Part shown: positions 4,781-6,549 of the stretch, one piece after another
Layout of the letters: each line of letters opens with the position of its first letter
How positions within the stretch are numbered: position 1 is the stretch's first letter
From: Candidatus Melainabacteria bacterium
Lineage (GTDB): Bacteria; Cyanobacteriota; Vampirovibrionia; Obscuribacterales; Obscuribacteraceae
Reading direction: 5' to 3'
Assembly (NCBI GenBank): GCA_016209785.1
Contig: JACQVM010000396.1
Location: forward strand, 1-6,549
Length of the DNA: 6,549 nt
Notes under the pieces: generated by a model
The model's input: only the letters and a program-made list of their open reading frames with translations
Told to the model about the DNA's origin: nothing
The model's database searches: none
Translations under genes and position numbers: made by a program

Positions 4781-6243
4781 TGAAAAAGAAAGTACCTGAA
4801 AAGCCAAAGGAGTCATCTTCTGCAGGACACGATAAAGTGTCTAGGGTGCCGTGTGCTCAAGGCAAGGGGCTTGCTTCAAGGCTGTTAGCTCTTGAGGTTC
4901 TTATTAAGGTGGAGAAAGAAGGTGCCTTTGCCAATCTTGCACTGGCGGCGGGCTTTAAGCGCAAGAGCTTGTCGGAGAAAGATCGCTCATTTGTTACTGC
5001 ATTAGTGCAAGGTGTTCTACGTCATCGTTCAGCTATTGATGAGCGAATCGCTAGACTTTCGACACAACCTTTGGCAAAAATGCCAACATCACTGAGAAAC
5101 ATATTGCGCTTAGGTCTTTTTCAGCTTGAGCAAATGTGCGATATGCCGCAGGCGGCTGTTGTGGATACATGTAACGAGTTAGCCAGAGCCACAGGGCACG
5201 TCGGGTTGGTGAAGTTTGTCAATGGTGTTTTGCGTGCTTACGTAAGACGCAAGCAGGCTTTTCTGGTAGAGGTTGTGGATATTGCTGATGCTAAGCAACT
5301 GGCAACCTTTCACTCCATGCCACTTTGGTTAGTGGAAAGGTGGCTGGCTATTTGGGGACCTGAAGAGACAAAGGCACTTTTAGAGTATTGCCAAACAATT
5401 CCGGCTCTAACCTTGCGGACTTGTGAGTTAGCCATTACGCCCGAGGGTTTGAAGGGATTGCTTGAGTCTCAAGGAATGCAGGTAAGACAAGGTCGACTTG
5501 TTGATTCATGCCTCATTGTTGAGGATCGCGGGACCTTTAAGGGACCTGTGGAAAAGCTACCTGGTTTTGCGGAAGGTCTTTTTATTGTGCAGGATGAAAG
5601 TGCAGCTTTTATTTCCAAGGTTGTCTCACCCGAGCCTGGACAGTTGGTGGTTGACCTTTGCGCAGCCCCTGGTGGCAAGAGTCTTCATTTAGCAGAACTT
5701 ATGCAAGGCAAAGGAAGGGTAATTGCAGTAGACAGTCATGCGGGCAGGTTAAATCTTTTACGTAAGAGTCGCTGTCGGCTTGGGCTTACCAATATTGAGA
5801 CTGTTGTAGCTGACTCCCGTAGCTTTATGGCTGATTGCCTTGCTGACCGAATACTGGTTGATGCGCCCTGCACAGGAACAGGAGTCATTAATCGTCGATC
5901 TGATCTTCGCTTAAAGCGTAAACCGTCAGACTTGCCTCAACTTGTTGGCATTCAAAGGGAGCTCATGCTGCATGCGGCAACTTTAGTTAAACCAGGGGGC
6001 ATACTGGTATATGCTACTTGCTCAATCGAACCAGAAGAAAATGAACAAAATCTTGACTGGTTCTTAAATTCTTGCCGCAATTTTGTTGGCGAGAGTCTGG
6101 AGCCTTATATTTCTGCAGAGTTGCTTAGCGAGTGGTCACGTAGGATAGGAAAGCTTGAGCTAGACAAAGGAAGGTTACAAATTGTGCCTTGCCGACATAA
6201 GTTGTCGGGATTTTTTGTTTGTCGCTTGAGGCGCGTGGTGTAA
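4780..6243 (+). CDS. rsmB: 16S rRNA m5C967 methyltransferase RsmB
   Basis: RsmB uses S-adenosylmethionine to methylate C967 of 16S rRNA before the 30S subunit is finished. With the GTG at 4780, which overlaps the fmt stop, the protein has 487 residues. A further in-frame GTG at 4735 would add 15 residues but lies inside fmt and lacks a clear advantage. Residues 1-30 are a Lys/Ser-rich, probably disordered extension. About 31-155 is the NusB-like RNA-binding domain (LASRLLALEVL ... FVNGVLRAYVR). The methyltransferase domain has SAM motif DLCAAPGGK (292-300), acidic Asp318 (AVD) and Asp345 (VAD), motif DAPCTGTG (361-368) with Cys364, and YATCSIEPEENEQN (411-424) with Cys414. By analogy to E. 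coli Cys325 and Cys389, Cys414 is the nucleophile and Cys364 the release cysteine. The end, RLQIVP ... SGFFVCRL, is typical of the family although the usual DGFF is SGFF. Confidence 0.95.
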   Translation: MKKKVPEKPKESSSAGHDKVSRVPCAQGKGLASRLLALEVLIKVEKEGAFANLALAAGFKRKSLSEKDRSFVTALVQGVLRHRSAIDERIARLSTQPLAKMPTSLRNILRLGLFQLEQMCDMPQAAVVDTCNELARATGHVGLVKFVNGVLRAYVRRKQAFLVEVVDIADAKQLATFHSMPLWLVERWLAIWGPEETKALLEYCQTIPALTLRTCELAITPEGLKGLLESQGMQVRQGRLVDSCLIVEDRGTFKGPVEKLPGFAEGLFIVQDESAAFISKVVSPEPGQLVVDLCAAPGGKSLHLAELMQGKGRVIAVDSHAGRLNLLRKSRCRLGLTNIETVVADSRSFMADCLADRILVDAPCTGTGVINRRSDLRLKRKPSDLPQLVGIQRELMLHAATLVKPGGILVYATCSIEPEENEQNLDWFLNSCRNFVGESLEPYISAELLSEWSRRIGKLELDKGRLQIVPCRHKLSGFFVCRLRRVV

Positions 6244-6356
6244 CAAGTTCTGAGTGTAGTTGACTCTTAATGATTGATACATTCATGCCTCTCGGGGTTT
6301 GACTGTTTAAGAGCAGGGGAAAAAAAAGTCAGCAGTATTTTTAAGGAAAGACCAAC
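6244..6356. other. Intergenic gap before the slipin gene
   Basis: In these 113 bp a TTGACT element occurs twice with similar continuation: TTGACTCTTAA (6260-6270) and TTGACTGTTTAA (6299-6310). CTCTTAA (6264-6270) and TTAAGAG (6307-6313) are perfect 7-bp inverted arms 36 nt apart. An 8-base A-run follows at 6320-6327. Both TTGACT copies look like -35 boxes, but no good -10 sits at 16-18 bp from either. No intrinsic terminator for rsmB is visible, so read-through into the next gene is possible. Confidence 0.35.
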
Positions 6357-6549
6357 ATGCTTGAATTGCTCTCAATATTAATGTTCATTGGTTTGGTGAT
6401 TGTTTTTGCTAGTTTACGTTTCGTAAACGAATATGACCGTCTAGTGATATTTCGTTTTGGTCGAGTAGTTGGTATTCGCGGACCTGGTCCTTGCCTCGTT
6501 TTACCTGTGGTTGAATGGGCCAAGAAAGTCGATTTGCGCATTATAACTA
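6357..6549 (+). CDS. Slipin/stomatin-family SPFH protein, 5' part only
   Basis: The reading frame stays open from ATG 6357 to the window edge, giving 64 codons and one extra base; the rest lies outside. AAGGAAAG (6343-6350) sits 6 nt upstream. Residues 2-20 form an N-terminal membrane anchor (LELLSILMFIGLVIVFA), followed by the start of the SPFH domain: RFVNEYDRLVIFRFGR (21-36), VVGIRGPGPCLVLPVVE (37-53) and KKVDLRIIT (56-64). The order 'EY-R-VIFR-GR ... GPG ... LP ... VDLR' is typical of bacterial slipins (prohibitin/stomatin relatives), membrane scaffold proteins that oligomerise in microdomains. They are often encoded next to NfeD-family membrane proteins, so a partner may follow beyond the edge. 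The 113-bp gap from rsmB and a change of theme suggest its own promoter, though none is convincing. Confidence 0.88.
   Translation, partial: MLELLSILMFIGLVIVFASLRFVNEYDRLVIFRFGRVVGIRGPGPCLVLPVVEWAKKVDLRIIT

Noticed and set aside
6264..6327. Intrinsic terminator after rsmB
   Set aside because: The inverted arms are 36 nt apart and are followed by an A-run rather than a T-run on the coding strand, so the expected terminator layout is missing.
6341..6541. 66-codon minus-strand open frame at the right end
   Set aside because: It is antisense to the slipin start, whose SPFH motifs and ribosome binding site are clear. Its product is a basic, low-complexity translation.

Overview
The window is about 6.5 kb of ordinary-looking bacterial chromosome, densely coded, with GC in the mid-to-upper 40s percent by eye. 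GTG starts are common (HAS-barrel gene, potB, fmt, rsmB). A lipobox-type lipoprotein, a bacterial ABC permease, a type I NADP-isocitrate dehydrogenase, Fmt and RsmB all say Bacteria. The lineage is not resolved. Fmt and RsmB read like those of Firmicutes or of cyanobacteria-related, non-photosynthetic groups, and the HAS-barrel protein recalls proteins I associate with cyanobacteria. That is an impression from motifs, not a phylogeny. No mobile element, CRISPR array, tRNA, rRNA or phage gene is visible.

Layout, left to right: (1) 4-516 (+), a small lipoprotein with a domain I recognise only by its 'P-x-YPG ... FYQ ... GW' pattern. (2) 579-1205 (+), a probable HAS-barrel protein. (3) 1207-2067 (-), a PotB-type polyamine ABC permease, convergent with the HAS-barrel gene with one base between the stop codons, and without potA, potC or potD nearby. 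(4) 2068-2291, a 224-bp divergent intergenic region with two tandem promoter-like elements facing right, a 12/13 direct repeat and a nested inverted repeat. (5) 2292-6243 (+), a tight gene row: icd, a 68-residue small-beta-barrel-like protein, fmt and rsmB, with gaps of 51 and 23 bp and a 1-nt overlap. (6) 6357 to the right edge (+), the first 64 codons of a slipin/stomatin-family membrane protein, after a 113-bp gap.

Functionally, the right-hand row joins a TCA-cycle enzyme (isocitrate to 2-oxoglutarate, making NADPH) to two translation genes: Fmt, which formylates initiator Met-tRNA, and RsmB, which methylates C967 of 16S rRNA. Fmt-RsmB adjacency is common in bacteria; icd and the small protein in front of them are less usual. 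The left-hand genes look like separate transcription units.

I find no clearly novel system. The points most worth following are the 68-residue Sm/Hfq-like protein between icd and fmt, the orphan potB, the stand-alone HAS-barrel protein, and the structured, C-poor leader region of icd.
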